A stretch of DNA of 64,000 nucleotides, from positions 28,382,001-28,446,000 of the forward strand of contig NC_090291.1 in assembly GCF_037392515.1 (NCBI RefSeq), written 5' to 3'. The translations under genes were made by a program, and so were the position numbers. Shown in pieces: positions 47,631 to 60,771 of the stretch (positions within the stretch are counted from its first letter, which is position 1; each line of letters opens with the position of its first letter). The notes beneath the pieces are model-generated. The model was not told the origin of the DNA. It saw nothing but the letters and a program-made list of their open reading frames with translations, and did no database searches. Source of the stretch: Haliotis asinina. Its lineage: Eukaryota; Mollusca; Gastropoda; Lepetellida; Haliotidae.

Positions 47631-48357
47631 GGATGGTTGAGTACTCAGATCCTCAAATGGAACGGCTACTTGAATTTCAGAAGCCACTGAATATTTTAGA
47701 TTACATGTTACAATTGAAATGTTTACGCATATAATACAAAACAAACAGCCATAAAGATAAGAATTTGAAACAGCCATCATCAATGCATGTTCGTGTGATG
47801 GTATGCATGATTGATTTTCTTCCACCTAACATCGAAATCCCCACACAAAATATGCTAATTGCTTCAAAATATTCAGATTAAAATGAGGGTGGTATATTTG
47901 ATATCCCTCATGCTGGCAACCTGGGCTACTATATTCACAATCAGGTCTGGAAGTTGATCCAGTTATATCCCAATATGGCACAAAACAGCATTCATTCATT
48001 CATTCACTCCAGTTGCCGTAACATTTGAAAGGGGTCCTCAACCCCATCCTCAGCAAAGATCAGTATCCAACCTACTGAAAAAACAGTGAATGAATAATTT
48101 ATACACCAGAAATTTGCCCTCAGAAAAATTACATTTGTTCCAGTTGAGGATAAAATGAGGAATGTGACAAACTTGGTATTGTTGTGTTTTAACAATATCT
48201 CAGTGATATCAAATTAAGATGATGGGGAAAGAAAGCAAACATTTTAACAAGTTGGCCAACTCTCCGTCCATTTCATAACATTGTTTCGCATCAGTCTTGG
48301 TTAGTGTGCAAATAAGACAGGACTTGAATAAAGCAGTAAACATCTTTATCTTGTACA

Positions 48358-48600
48358 CAAGTACCACTCCCATCCTCCTCTCTGTCTCTTAACAACAATT
48401 CAACAGTACCATGTCCATCCTCCTCTCTGTCTCTTAACCACAATCCAGCAGTACCACTCCCATCCTCCCCTAAAGATAAATGGTCCTTCTCTTAACAACA
48501 GTCCAACAGTACCACTCCCATCCTGATCAAAAGAAAAATGGTCCATTTTTAAACAACAGTAGAACAGTACCATGCCCATCTTCCCCAAGAGATAAATGAC
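48358..48600. repeat. Tandem repeat with units of 45 and about 59 bp, five units
   Basis: AACAGTACCAYKCCCATCCTCC followed by TCTCTTAACAACA recurs. GTACC starts at 48361, 48406, 48451, 48509 and 48568. The later units carry an extra block with AAATGGTCC. Confidence 0.85.
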
Positions 48601-49674
48601 CCATCTCCTAATAACAATACAACAAGATATTGAAGTAGTTATTCATATTTTAATGTGTAAAACTCAAATGGTTGTGTACATGATCATTAAAATGAAGAGG
48701 CATGACAAATGCTTTGACAAAATGACATCAAGATATATACAAAGTCCACTGTGGACAGATTCCCATGGCAAACATACAAGTGGAATACAAGCATGTGATA
48801 CAGTCAGGAAACTGGGAAACGTGATGTCAACCCTGGGAGGTTCTAGATGAAAAATAATAAGATGTTTTAGAATTCTGAAATCTGCTAAAAAGTTTGTTTC
48901 CAAAGAAATGAAATATAAAAGAATCAGACACTCTATTCATAATTACAAACGATACTCATGGAAACAAATAAGAGTAAGCATGAAAGCATAAGTGTTCCTT
49001 TATTCTTTTCCAGAATTTCACCCACAGTGCAATACAAAGCTTGTGAAGATACCTGAAAAAGAATAAAGGAGTAATTGTACTTTCATTTGTTCCCTTCTTT
49101 GTTTCCATGAGTATATATGTTTAGATCCTGGATTGCTTTCCAGTGTAAGATGCACACTCCCCCAATACCTGGCAGCATCACTGGTACAGCACCACTGGAC
49201 TCAGAGTACCTTTCAGACCTTCTGAAATACTGATGTTTTTCAGGATTAATGTGAGCATGATGGCCTTTTTAAGCTGACGGTAGGGAAACAAACAAAAGCT
49301 GTAATCTTTTGTGGTTACTGCCCTACATTATGACATCCGAATAAAGAGGATAATGTAAACGTATGTCTCCCTTCAGACTTCAGCAAGTTAGCTTCTCAGA
49401 TGTCGATGACAAGGGTTGTATCTGAATGCTTCATGTACATGAACTGGATGGTATGTAATGCTTAAACATTCAGTTACAGTAGACCACTCAAATTCCACAA
49501 CTAGTTTATGTGCTGCCCTCCATCTTGGCAAGATCAGTTTCATATTCATAATTTATGTAATATGACTAGTCTCCCTGGTGTGTTCAGTCTAGGCACAGGT
49601 AGACTCATAATGTCAACCACCAAAGTTAATTTTCCACATTTAACCAATCAGGACACAACTACTATTCAAGAGGA

Positions 49675-49815
49675 ATTCATCTAGGCATGACTTGTCTCAT
49701 AGGTGTCATTCATCTAGCCACACTAGTCTAAGGGGTCAGTCATGTTAGCATGACTTGTCTGCCAGGTGTCATTCATCTTAGTATGACTTGTTTGCCAGGT
49801 GTCATTCATCTTAGC
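49675..49815. repeat. 36-bp degenerate tandem repeat, about four units
   Basis: AGCATGACTTGTCTGCCAGG followed by TGTCATTCATCTT recurs, most clearly at 49749 and 49785. Confidence 0.8.
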
Positions 49816-50762
49816 ATCAAAACGCATCCTCCACAGGTCATCTGTCCAGACTGATCCCTTCTAATACTCTGTCCCCTGCAAATACTATACAGATGGAGCA
49901 GGACCTGTCTGTTACATGGAAGAGTTTACAGTGACCACTCTGACACAGACATTTGACTGAACATCTACCCTTGCACCTCATCACCCTTCCACATTTCATC
50001 TTTATCCACAGTTCCCATATCACTAAACACTACACTATGACACTAAAACTGCAAACAATACATACATTATTACCATAAAACAATTTGTTGTTTAAATGAA
50101 GATCATACTCATAATTTTCAACTACATTTTATTTTAACTTTTAACCTACTGAAGTGAATGATTTCTTGGACAGGACTGTGGGCATGCACAAAAACTATAG
50201 TTTGATTAATGCTCTGATCATAAATCAAACAAAATCAAACTAACAGTTCAGGAAACATAAAGGCAACATTTCAAACATACATCCAAGACTAACTTTGTTT
50301 AAAGAGAATTTTTACAAATAACCATCAAACACACCAGCCAAGAAGCTGGTCATATGATACCAAAATCATTACTTGAAAACTGAGCCAGTGACGAGAGTGC
50401 AATGACAACCCCTTTCAGCTTCATCTGCACTTGTATCGTAAGTCAAGGAAAAGTAACGCATGCTTGTTGCAAAAAGCCATGCTGAATGCTTTCTCCATTT
50501 CCAAACACCTGAGTCTCAAAAGTGGCAGTGTCGTTTTCTGTTGCCATGGTAACCACTGATCCACAGCTGTATGTGCAAAGATGATTCCCTCAGATTATGT
50601 TCAAAGATCAGTTGTAGATGAAATTGAATCTGAAAATAACATGGAAAAAATATTTAAAATGAGAGGCTGAAAATGTATGAACTTGAAAAGCTGTTGAAAA
50701 TTGATGTAATAACACATAACATGCTAGATATTATTTCAGCAGGTAACCAGCTGATGTTTGGA

Positions 50763-51027
50763 GCGAGCGAGTGAGTTTAGTTTTACGCCGCACTCAGCAA
50801 TATTCCAGCTACTTGGCATCGGTTTGTAAATAATCAAGTCTGAACCAGACAATCCAGTGATCAAAGACATGAGCATAGATCTGCACAATTGGGAACCAAT
50901 GACATGTGTCAACGAAGTCAGGGAGCCTGACCACCCAATCCCATTAGTCACCTCTTATGGTAAGCATAGTTGCCTATTATGGCAAGCATGGGTTGCTGAA
51001 GGCCTATTTTACCCTGGGTTCTTCACG
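50763..51027 (-). mobile_element. SINE-like family A copy, best preserved in the window
   Basis: On the minus strand the element runs from a CGTGAAGAACCCAGGGTAAA head, through TTCAGCAACCCATGCTTGCC, GGGATTGGGTGGTCAGGCTC, TTGATCACTGGATTGTCTGG and GTAGCTGGAATATTGCTGAG, to a TGCGGCGTAAAACTAAACTC tail ending in simple ACTC repeats. There is a small internal duplication near 50955-50995 (GGTAAGCAT/GGCAAGCAT). It serves as the reference copy for family A. Confidence 0.93.
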
Positions 51028-54000
51028 GGTCCTTATGTTTGGAAGTAGATTGGGATTAGTTTCCTCAATCTAAAAACTTTGGTAACAAATAGAATATTAT
51101 GAGTGCTCATATCATGCTATGTTTACAATATTCGTTGCACACATGTCATAGATATAGTATAACTTTGACACTCATACAATATACCCCATGACAACAAAGT
51201 TTCATTACTGCATGTCTTCCTAAAGTAGAAGGATAGCTCATTTATCAGTCTCTTTAATAAAAAAAAAAAGCATGGGTGTGTTTGTGGAAAACCTAGAAAC
51301 ACAGCATACCAGGATTCAAAGCAATAATCAATGGCTCATGTCATCCCAAGGGGACTCAAGTCTACATGAAGAGCTGTGGGCACCAGAGAGCTAGAAGTGA
51401 AGGTACTGGTGAAGACCCCAGAGACCTGGACCCCAAATAATCGGAAACCACGCTCTCTGGTCAATTTTCCTAAAAAAAACCCAATCTCTTACACCATAAA
51501 AGTGACTGACAATAACGAATATTCTGCTTCTGTTTCCGAATGTTAAAGTTTACAAACAAATCCGCTAAATCAACACAAATTTGACACACTTATTCACATG
51601 AAGCTTTGATCTACTGCTGACCGTGTTAAGTTAAGCACATCCACATGTTGAGACACAACAAGGTCTGCTAATTCGAATTAATGACTGATCAGCAGGATAT
51701 CAGTGGTGCTAAGTAGGCCTATCTCACCCTGACTCAATTGTAATTGGCAAAACAAAATGACCAAGTTATTTTAACCAAGAAGTGCATGCTCACTACCAGT
51801 TCAACAAAAACAGCCTGAATGACACAAATCAAGATATCCAGATATCCAGATATATCAAGTACCATATTTGAACACTGGATTCCACTTCGATCAAACAAAC
51901 TTTACTACTCACCCTCGTCTACCAGCCATATACACATTAACTAAAGAAATAGCATACATCTTCTTTAAAATCAAATTAAGTGTGTTAACATGTTGTTTTG
52001 CACAATCTCACTCAAGATTTCACAAAAATGAAGGTAAAAATGTTTTTGAAAGAAATATTTTTTCTCTCATTTCCATTTATTCTGTTTTCCTATTTTTGAT
52101 CCACCAATTATCAATATTCATGCAATGTCAAGGACACCTGTAACTAATTAAGTATGGACCAGGAACACTAGTGGTGGATATTCTGAACAACTTTCCATTT
52201 GTATGATTGTTAAAACCTCAAGGTGTTCAATGGCCTAAAAACCTCAAGTCAAGACTTCAAAATTCATAATTCATTTTAATTTGCACCCTGTCTCTTGGCA
52301 TATCAACCAAGATCATCTGGAAAAGAAGAAACAAAATTTGTCTTGTCAACCACTGTTTTGCATCTTCTTTGTCTCTACAAAAGAATCCTGCACTACAAGA
52401 TCACAAAGGCTTTGCTGTATTTGTGTCATAAATTTGTTCTTTAATTCACGACAGATAATCTTCCATTCCTGTCTAAATCTGATGCTTAAACTCTGAATAG
52501 GATAGGGGGTCAAAATAATCACTATCACGGCGCTAACAGAATCTGACCAAAAATTATGGACAATAGCTGTCAGTGGAGAAGGAAATAATTACAAGAGGGC
52601 ATTTACTACAACTTTTACAACAACCAGTCATCTGAAGATCCTATACTAACACCATTTATGAAGAAAGGGCCACAACAAAGCACAGCTGGCTAAAGGTCCA
52701 GCCTTGATTAATTCCATTTAATGCATGCATGCCCACATTATTTATTTAGATCAATATACATCTGTTCCACCTTCCCCTTTGCTGTGAATCATGCCATAAG
52801 AGCAGATTTAGTAACAGTAAAGATACAATATCATAAAGAAGCTCCTGCACGAACATCAATCACCCATCTGCAAGATCACACAACAAAAGTCTTAATCACT
52901 GAACCCAACAATACACGCCAAATGAGCAGAAAATGACAATATCCCTTGGTACTATCATGAATACTGAAACAAGCGAGATCAAAGCCCACCGGAACAATCT
53001 CTCGTATACCGGCAAACAATAAATATCAATACCAATATCTCTTCCTAAAACAGACCGAGATGGTTGACCAGGCAGACCTGAAACAAGTCTAGGTGCTATC
53101 AGTGAAATCAAAGCCGAGCCATGGCGTGAAACTCCATGTGCAGAGGCTAATACCCTGCTGACAATGTGCTAGCCAATAGGGGGTGTTTAAATCTACTAGG
53201 CTGGGACTTACTCAAGAGTAAGCCTGCCATCTGTCTTTCCCTCTACAACTACCCTGCAACCACCTGTTCAGTTTCTCCAACCTGTTAACAGAGGTTAATG
53301 TCCTTTAGCAGACACATTTGTCCTTTAACGGATAGATTTCACCCAATATCTTAGGGATCTTGAAGAAGGTATTGTTTGGAATATGCTGATTGTGTTTTGA
53401 AATTTAGGGTCAAATCACAGTTTAACAGAGGACAGAGCTTGACATGGCAGCAAAACATAGTCCTCTTTCAAAAGAGGGGTCTTTTTCCTTGAGCTTAAGC
53501 AATAACAATGGCACGTTTAATTCCTATAATACAATCTTACTTCCTTTACAATGACCCATGGCATTAACAACATACACTGACAAAAAATAACCTCTGACCA
53601 TTTAACAAAAATGTCAGGACTAGAAAAAATATCCATTTAACTCATACCCCACATGTTTTGTAATCATCAATATCTTTTTAACCTACTGTCTGGTTGTGTA
53701 TGTGTGACTGGAAAACTACATGTTTTTCAAGGAAAAGGCCCTGCATACAAAAATGTTTACAAAGCATATTTTAGAAGTATTATATCTTAAAACATTTAAA
53801 GCACATTTCTCGTATAAAACGATGTTAGAAAAACAATTATAATTATGTCTTTGTTCTCATATCTAGTGTCAATTAAATAAACAACTTTCCTCAGCGAGCA
53901 TGAAATACTACTGAATATTCATAACTGGCTCCAAATTACATGTGATCATTCAAAAACAAAATAGAAAACGCAATGCTATGAATAACTGAAAATGCTTGTC

Positions 54001-55122
54001 CTTCATTACACTTTTTAACAGGAAAACAATTTGGATATCTACACTTTTTATTCTTCAGAATGTCAAAAATATAATGTTATGCTAATTGCCTCTGACAAGA
54101 AATTTGCAGTTGTGACATTTTACACAAAAGCACTCTATCTTATGGTCCCGACATCTACATAATTCTACAAGGCAATGGTCCATTGTGACTGAAATGACTA
54201 AACACTGGCCAGACCATCCCAGTCAAAGGTTCTACCCAACAAGGATGATCAATCAGGGCTATGACTTGGGAAGGCTCATCACAATCCACTAATGGTGATT
54301 CCTGTGATCCTCTTGCCTCCTAGCAAGGCGATCTCCATGATCTCAAGATCTCCCACAATCTGTCAACACTCTAACTTCTTCAGCCACAGGTCTTGGCCTT
54401 GTTAGTGCCCATCAAATGATCTAAGATCGCCTCAAATCATCAATGTCCATCAAGCAATCTCTCTTCCCATAGACTGAGCCCTGTGTCATGCAGATGGAGC
54501 CGCCATAAATAAACCCTCTAGGGGAGGACACTAACCAACACCACCTCAGCAACAATCAAAATCACTGAACTTGTAGCTAGCCCAAATTAGATGCTATTTG
54601 TGAAACAATAGCATAATAATCAAATCACAGTGACCACTGACTGGCCAAGGAGGGACCAGCCACCTGTCAGGACAGTTGCAGCACATTTAACAGTTAAATG
54701 AATTAGTGAAGTAATTTATTAGCAGGACTGGTCAACAAAGTCATGAGCAAGGGGAGACTGATTCAATTGAGCAACATCTGACAAGACAAGATTAAAGGCA
54801 CCGCCACCAAGCACTTTGTAATGTCTAGGAAATGGCCATGAAGTTGACACTGAAAATCACCAAAATCTAGCGTCACCCACAAAAGACCATTCATTGTCAC
54901 AATTAGGCTCATTTAGTCATGAATCAAAATTAATCTAAACTATTAAGGTTTGAATAAACATTTATACAAAATATACATTAAGAATTCAACAAATCATACT
55001 TAGTTAATCCCCTAAATTTTCATTGATTAAAAAAACCCTAGCTAGTAACAGATATTAAAAAGGAAAAAAACACTGACATAATTTTCTTATATCCCCAGAC
55101 ATGTTCACAGGCGTAATTGCTT

Positions 55123-55178
55123 TACATTTTATCAGATTTCTTTAACCTTTTACATTTTATCAGATTTCTTTAACCTTT
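55123..55178. repeat. Perfect 28-bp tandem duplication
   Basis: ACATTTTATCAGATTTCTTT plus AACCTTTT occurs twice in immediate succession with no difference, so it is recent. Confidence 0.95.
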
Positions 55179-57571
55179 TCAAAATATCAAATGAAAATAG
55201 CATCTAATGAAAGTAGAACATTTCGGTGTGAAAAAGAAGTCAATGAAAATAATATTAAAAATGCAAATTTATAACCAGAAATCAAGATAACCAAGAGTTT
55301 CCAGTACATGGCAACTGTTTCATGGGGACAGAAAAAAAATATAATTGTTCTGGGTTGACTAAATCAAGGCATATCTCTCACGCTCCACAATAGAGAAAAG
55401 AGTTCTTTGTGTTAGTTAGATCCCATGGCAATAACCTTTTAGGGTGTACATCAATATCAGCCTGTAAATTCATAAACCAGATGCCATAAACACATCCCTA
55501 TTAAAACAGAATATGATTTGCATGATAAAAATCCAAGAGCATTCATGTGAAAAACACATAATTATGCGATCATCTTTCAACCAACGATTCCCTCCTCTGA
55601 GCATCCACTTGGCTGCCTCTTCTGCATCGGATTCATAAACAAACGAAAATTCAAATTCAAATTCAAATTTCAATCAGTAACAGTTTTCCAGTTCAGAACT
55701 CTAATGACCTCACGATAAGGTCTCCTCAACCCCCCTCAAGGACCAAGCTGACCTTAAAATAGCAGATTACAATAGCTTGACCCTCGCATAGCACATTACC
55801 AGACGGGGCTGTTATTTCAGCGCGTGATGTAAAGAGTAAGGGTCAACGCTAGTTTGACCACCTGTCCACTGACCTCTTATTTTGTTCAAGATAATTAAAT
55901 CATAATTCTCATTCTTAACAAAATTGTTCTGGTCCTACCCCCCACCCACAATAGTCACGTATGAAAGACCTGTCCGATCATATTAAGACACTCTGCTGCT
56001 CTCGCCTCACGATTGATAAAGAAAGAGTAATTAAGCATGTTAATAGAAGTTCAAGTTACCAGTTTCCAAAAGCAAACTAACTTAATTACTTACTAACCAT
56101 TCAATGCAATGACTGTGATTTTCATAGCAAGCTTGTAAATCGGATTACTTGGTGAAATTTGCATAAACGCTATTATTTAGAAATTAACTCATTGAACATG
56201 TGATAATGCCATCAGCAAACTAAATGAACAGTTTTTTTTGTTTGTTTTTTCTGCTTTCTTTGTTTTTTCTTTGAAGTTTGGAAAATACATAGCATCGCTT
56301 CATTTTTAGGGGGCAAAACATTCCTTGTTTGACTTAAACATTCTTCTATATATTTTTATTCCTTCTTTGATCAATAATACATTCTTTCAAACATATATAT
56401 ACATATTTTGACAGCAATACTTGATAGCAATAGAATCCCTGTTTTAACCAGGCAACTTATTGATCTTAAACAATGTGGAGCAAACTTTTCATCTTTCTGT
56501 TCTAAAAAGCACATTTCCTGAAAAAATATAATCTTATTTTTTATATGTCAATAATGACATAACTTTCCTGCCACATTCACGGCGGTATTAACCAGCCTTG
56601 AAAACAGATAGTATTAGGGGCCTGTAGTGGAACTGTACTGTTTGGCAATAACAGAATGGAAGGTTTCAGCACAAACACATTAGGTCAATATGACTTTGTT
56701 TACAACTCAAGATCAGCTAGTATCAGACTTACAAGCCCAATTACACGCTGATGCTACAGGAATGGCCTTACTGGAATATTCATACCACATTGATAGTAAG
56801 GATGATACATGTGAGCTCTCCCACTTGTTTGGAAGACCAATCAGCCTGCGTGTCAAAATATGGCTTCAAAACCACATCAAGAACATTGGGGTGATCAGAA
56901 CAAACTGATATAGACAGCCTATTCACAGGACAGCAGGACTATTCACAAGAAAAATAACCAGCCCATGCTGACTTTCGGAAAGCTTAGTCACTGGCAGACA
57001 AAGACACAATTTTTCAATCCATTATGCACAAAAATGTTTTTTGATCTGCAATAGCAATAACAACATGAAAATGTAAATTTGTGTAATTATAAAAGGCAGC
57101 ACCTAGCCACCTGACATCAGCAATATCTGGCAGCGACATGGTAGGGTTAGCCTTAGACTCGGGTGGTTTAATAGCGGTTTTATGATATGGACCGCATGTC
57201 TGGGAGATTGTTGGGTTATTATCGCTATTTAATTACACAACTTGATGCATGTGGCCTGCACTTTCACTCACAGATTCAAAGAGTTTATGAACGAAAGCAT
57301 CAGATAAAGAATCGATGTAAATCAATCATTTCAGCTCTTATTATATCCAGTATAATCCCAAGGGCTTAGCCGGCACAGTGGGTAAAAGTTGTTTTTCATA
57401 ATCACACATTTTTTTCAGAACACTGCCAAGAAAAGTAGGATCTAGTTTATCATAAACATACACAACGTAATTAACTGAGGTCCATAAAAACATATACTGA
57501 CAGAAATAAAAAAGGGAACACATAAAGAAAAAGCAACCCCTGACAAAACCTGTATACATACACACCCAACA

Positions 57572-57735
57572 GGGGGTGGTGGGGTAGCAAAGTTGTTAAA
57601 GCGCTTGCTCGTGATGCAGAAGACCTGGGTTTGATTCCCCACATAGGTACTATGTGTGAAGCCCATTTCCAGTGTCCCTATTGCCATATTGCTGGAATAT
57701 TGCTAAAAAATATGTGGAACCTAAACTCGCTCACA
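57572..57735 (+). mobile_element. SINE-like family B (tRNA-derived) copy, full length
   Basis: The head GGGGGTGGTGGGGTAG contains box A (TAGCAAAGTTGTT, 57585-57597) and box B (GGTTTGATTCC, 57628-57638), the internal RNA polymerase III promoter of tRNA-derived SINEs. Then come TATGTGTGAAGCCCATTTCC and the shared tail (GCTGGAATATTGCTAAAA, CCTAAACTCGCTCAC). It is the reference copy for family B. It is not a functional tRNA gene, because no cloverleaf with a proper acceptor stem is apparent. Confidence 0.92.
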
Positions 57736-58616
57736 CCAAACACAGACATAATACATCTTATTTATATTTATTTGTAAGCAATTTATAAATAAATACACAA
57801 AAGTGACCACAAAGAATATATAAATAGATAAAACACAGCAGTGCAGATGCTTCAGTCATCTTGACCAGCATATGTGTTCTTGAAGTATAAATGTCATCAT
57901 GAAATATCTAAAAAAAAAACTGAACAAAAAAGATAAATTAAAAACAATTTCTTTACTTATTTATACTATGTTTAAAAGCTAACCACTAAAACATTAATGA
58001 TGCTTATCCTACTTTTTCCATTTTTGCATACATACAATTACAGAGTAAAATACACCATGGCAATGATTAAGTTATCTCATATTCACAAATTACATAACAA
58101 TTTAATAATAGCCCTTCAGCAATTATAATGGCCATGATATGATTTAGACAGAGTACATGTAAATATACTACACTTATTATTACTATGATTGTCTTAATAT
58201 TTAGTATTTAGAGAAATCCTACGAAACTCTCACGGGAAGTGATCATACACCATCAAGGAAGGAATATCTATCCTCCAATTTCACTGTTTTGTCAGAGATG
58301 TGTGCGTAATTCCTGTTACCAAAGCCTGATCTCGAAGACTCATCACCTTTCGTGAGAAAACACACCAGCGGAGACAAAGAAAAACCCTTGCATAAAAAAA
58401 AGACATTTGTTATGAAGTTTCTCATTAAGATGCATCTAGCCTCATCCCCGTCTTGATTCAATTGTTCCGTAAAGTTTGCTGAATAAATTTTTTTGGCTGG
58501 CCCCTCTCTTTGTCTGCCAAGGCTTTTCTCATTGAGATGCAAAAGGCCGGGTGACCCGGGGGAGCTTCCCATTGTGTGGTGTTGTCCTCCTAGGCCCTGC
58601 TACCACAATCAAGACA

Positions 58617-58648
58617 ATGATTTATGCAAGGAACAATCCAGCCATCTG
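58617..58648. promoter_or_regulatory. Candidate POU/Sox composite element with an E-box
   Basis: ATTTATGCA (58620-58628, POU-type) is followed 2 bp later by GAACAATC (58631-58638, Sox-type), with the E-box CATCTG at 58643-58648. Close POU-Sox pairs are known from neural enhancers. That this one is active is inference. Confidence 0.35.
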
Positions 58649-60390
58649 GCCTTGGGTTCTTGTCAGCCTTCAGCCAATACACTGAACTCCTGGACAAACT
58701 TGTGGGACTGTCGAGCAGAGACAGGGCATCTACAAGGGCTTGTCCCATTCCTTATGGTCTAATTGCACCGACAGCCCAGAAACAGCTATCTTATTCCACC
58801 ACACAGGGGCTTCTCACATTTCACACCCTTGTGAATTTTCACGCGTTTTTTTTTCGTCTTCGATTTTTTTTCATTGTGGTTTGGGTCATCATACTGTCTT
58901 GGATGACTTGATATGATGAGGAAAGCCTATGAAGGGGTTCAATTAGTCAGAGTAACCATAGTTCCAATAGGGCCGTGCTGTCCATCATGGAGACGCAGTA
59001 CGTACACCCTGGTCATGCTCAGTGAGCATCGTGTAACAATCGACCACTGATGTCAGCTTGTCAAACTGGGTTTAGGTATCAATCACTGTGAGCACATCAC
59101 TCGTGAAAGCTAAAATGATAACGTTCACTGAATGGGAACAATAGTTTCAAATTTTACAATATCTGTAACGTAACTTAGACAGCATCCATTTCCTTTTTTC
59201 ATCATGAAATTCGAGTAATTAGGTTCTGCAGCTGACCATGATTTATTGCCTTTTCAATTTTTTTTCAAAATTGTCTGAATTGGGTATTGTATTACACAGT
59301 CGTAATAGGTTGAAGCTTAGATCCCTAAACATTTTAAGAGTCAGTGAATGAGGAGGTCACATAGGTCATGGGTCATAAAAAACCAAAAACAATGCACATA
59401 CCTAAATGAAACATATTAACACTTGTCACAAACTATGATTCTGAAGGCACACAAAATATCCATATTGTGAATAAATACAGCGTAAAAATAAATATCAGTA
59501 TTAACTTCTGAGACACTTGAAACTTAACTGCTTCATTTCTATAATCTTCATATTATTTGTAAGCAATAAATTTCTAAATAACACATTTATTTCAACTTTA
59601 AATTGGCTTTTTTAATACACCTGCTTCCATCAGCTGTGAAGAATCCTCTCTCCTACCTTAATAAAAAGGATACCCCCAAACTACTACTATCTGACCATGA
59701 AATTACAGCCATTATGGCCTCGACTGCCATCAAGTAAGACAAATATCACAGCAGCACTGAACAAAAACTCAAAACATACACGTGGCAACACCCTCATCAA
59801 CAAATGGTTGGAGAGCTGATCATCTCCAATTACATCCCTGTCCCTAGGGTCAGCGAGGTTCTGACATTGTTCTTAAGGTCACCAAGGTTTTGGACACAAG
59901 GCTCTGGGATCCACCTAAAGGCTATAATTGATGGCACGTGCCCATCTGGCTTTGAATGTGAAACAGGGTGTTAGTCCAACAAGCCAAGCTGAGGACAAGG
60001 GTGATGAGGGCAGCCATCAGTCCATGCTAGGGCTGAACGAGGTTGTGGAATTAATCGGGGATTTCCTGTACTGTCAGTTATAGTTACTCACAAACACACA
60101 AAGTGATGCGATATCAGTGATACGTGGATGTTACTTGGTACTTACAGATGATGACTGTTTGTGACCATTTGTATCACAATAATCACCTCACCTAGGCATA
60201 AGCATAGGCTAGAGCCATCATGAGTCTGTGCCTAACGTCCGAGTTGACAGCCCGGTTCTTCTTCTAGAATCTCTTTCAGCAGATTCAAATATCATTACAC
60301 AGACTTTCATTATCTGAACTTACTAAACGAAATGGAATTTTAGCAGATTGTCAGTCCTTATCAGCAGCTAAACTAAATCTTACAATGTTA

Positions 60391-60391
60391 C

Positions 60392-60426
<35 letters not shown>
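60391..60426. repeat. (ATC)n microsatellite, about 11 units
   Basis: A pure trinucleotide run. Confidence 0.95.
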
Positions 60427-60697
60427 TCTCCTATCATCTTTAGATCATGTCATTGGATCACTCACATCCCCATCCAAACTTCCTATGTTGTTCAAACAGA
60501 CGAAGCACCCACCGACACTCAGGCCAGCCATCACGTGACATGACAATCAACACGCAATCGGGGGTAAAATTGTAGCCAAACACAAATTACACTCAGCACG
60601 TGAGGCAATTGTCTTTGTGCCTTGACAATATAATCTTCGACTGCGTGTGTTCCCCTTCACCGCCCTGCTATTGTCATGTGCACAGCAATCCAGCATC

Positions 60698-60771
60698 CAG
60701 GTAACCAGGGCAACACACCTGGCCTCGCGGGCATTGTTCAACATTCACCTCAACAGGTGAGTTTTCACCTG
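60698..60771. promoter_or_regulatory. Cluster of Snail/Scratch/ZEB-type CACCT(G) sites
   Basis: Within 74 bp are CAGGTAA (60698-60704), CACCTG (60716-60721), CACCT (60746-60750), CAACAGGTG (60751-60759) and CACCTG (60766-60771). The fourth is the exact Scratch/Snail consensus. It forms an inverted pair with the CACCT before it. Since this lies upstream of scrt, autoregulation or bHLH control is conceivable. Confidence 0.4.

Larger units (their letters stand above)
47640..58200. other. CpG-depleted block, possibly a methylated transcription unit read on the minus strand
   Basis: CpG is scarce here: I count 4 in the 600 bases 50041-50640, against 26 in the 600 bases 22681-23280. TG and CA are abundant, and the plus strand looks A/C-rich. 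In molluscs, DNA methylation is concentrated in transcribed gene bodies and erodes CpG. This suggests a long intron of an unseen gene, with the strand skew hinting at leftward transcription. No exon could be identified. A minus-strand frame at 55673-55470 includes DAEEAAKWML but is short and lacks clear splice sites. Apart from the listed repeats and SINEs, nothing is recognised. Confidence 0.4.

Noticed and set aside
55470..55673. Minus-strand frame with DAEEAAKWML, superficially like an RNA-binding or helical segment
   Set aside because: Short, starts in an (AATTTG)n simple repeat and lacks clear splice sites.
57585..57638. tRNA gene suggested by box A and box B
   Set aside because: It is the head of a SINE: no cloverleaf is evident and the same head recurs with the SINE body elsewhere in the window.
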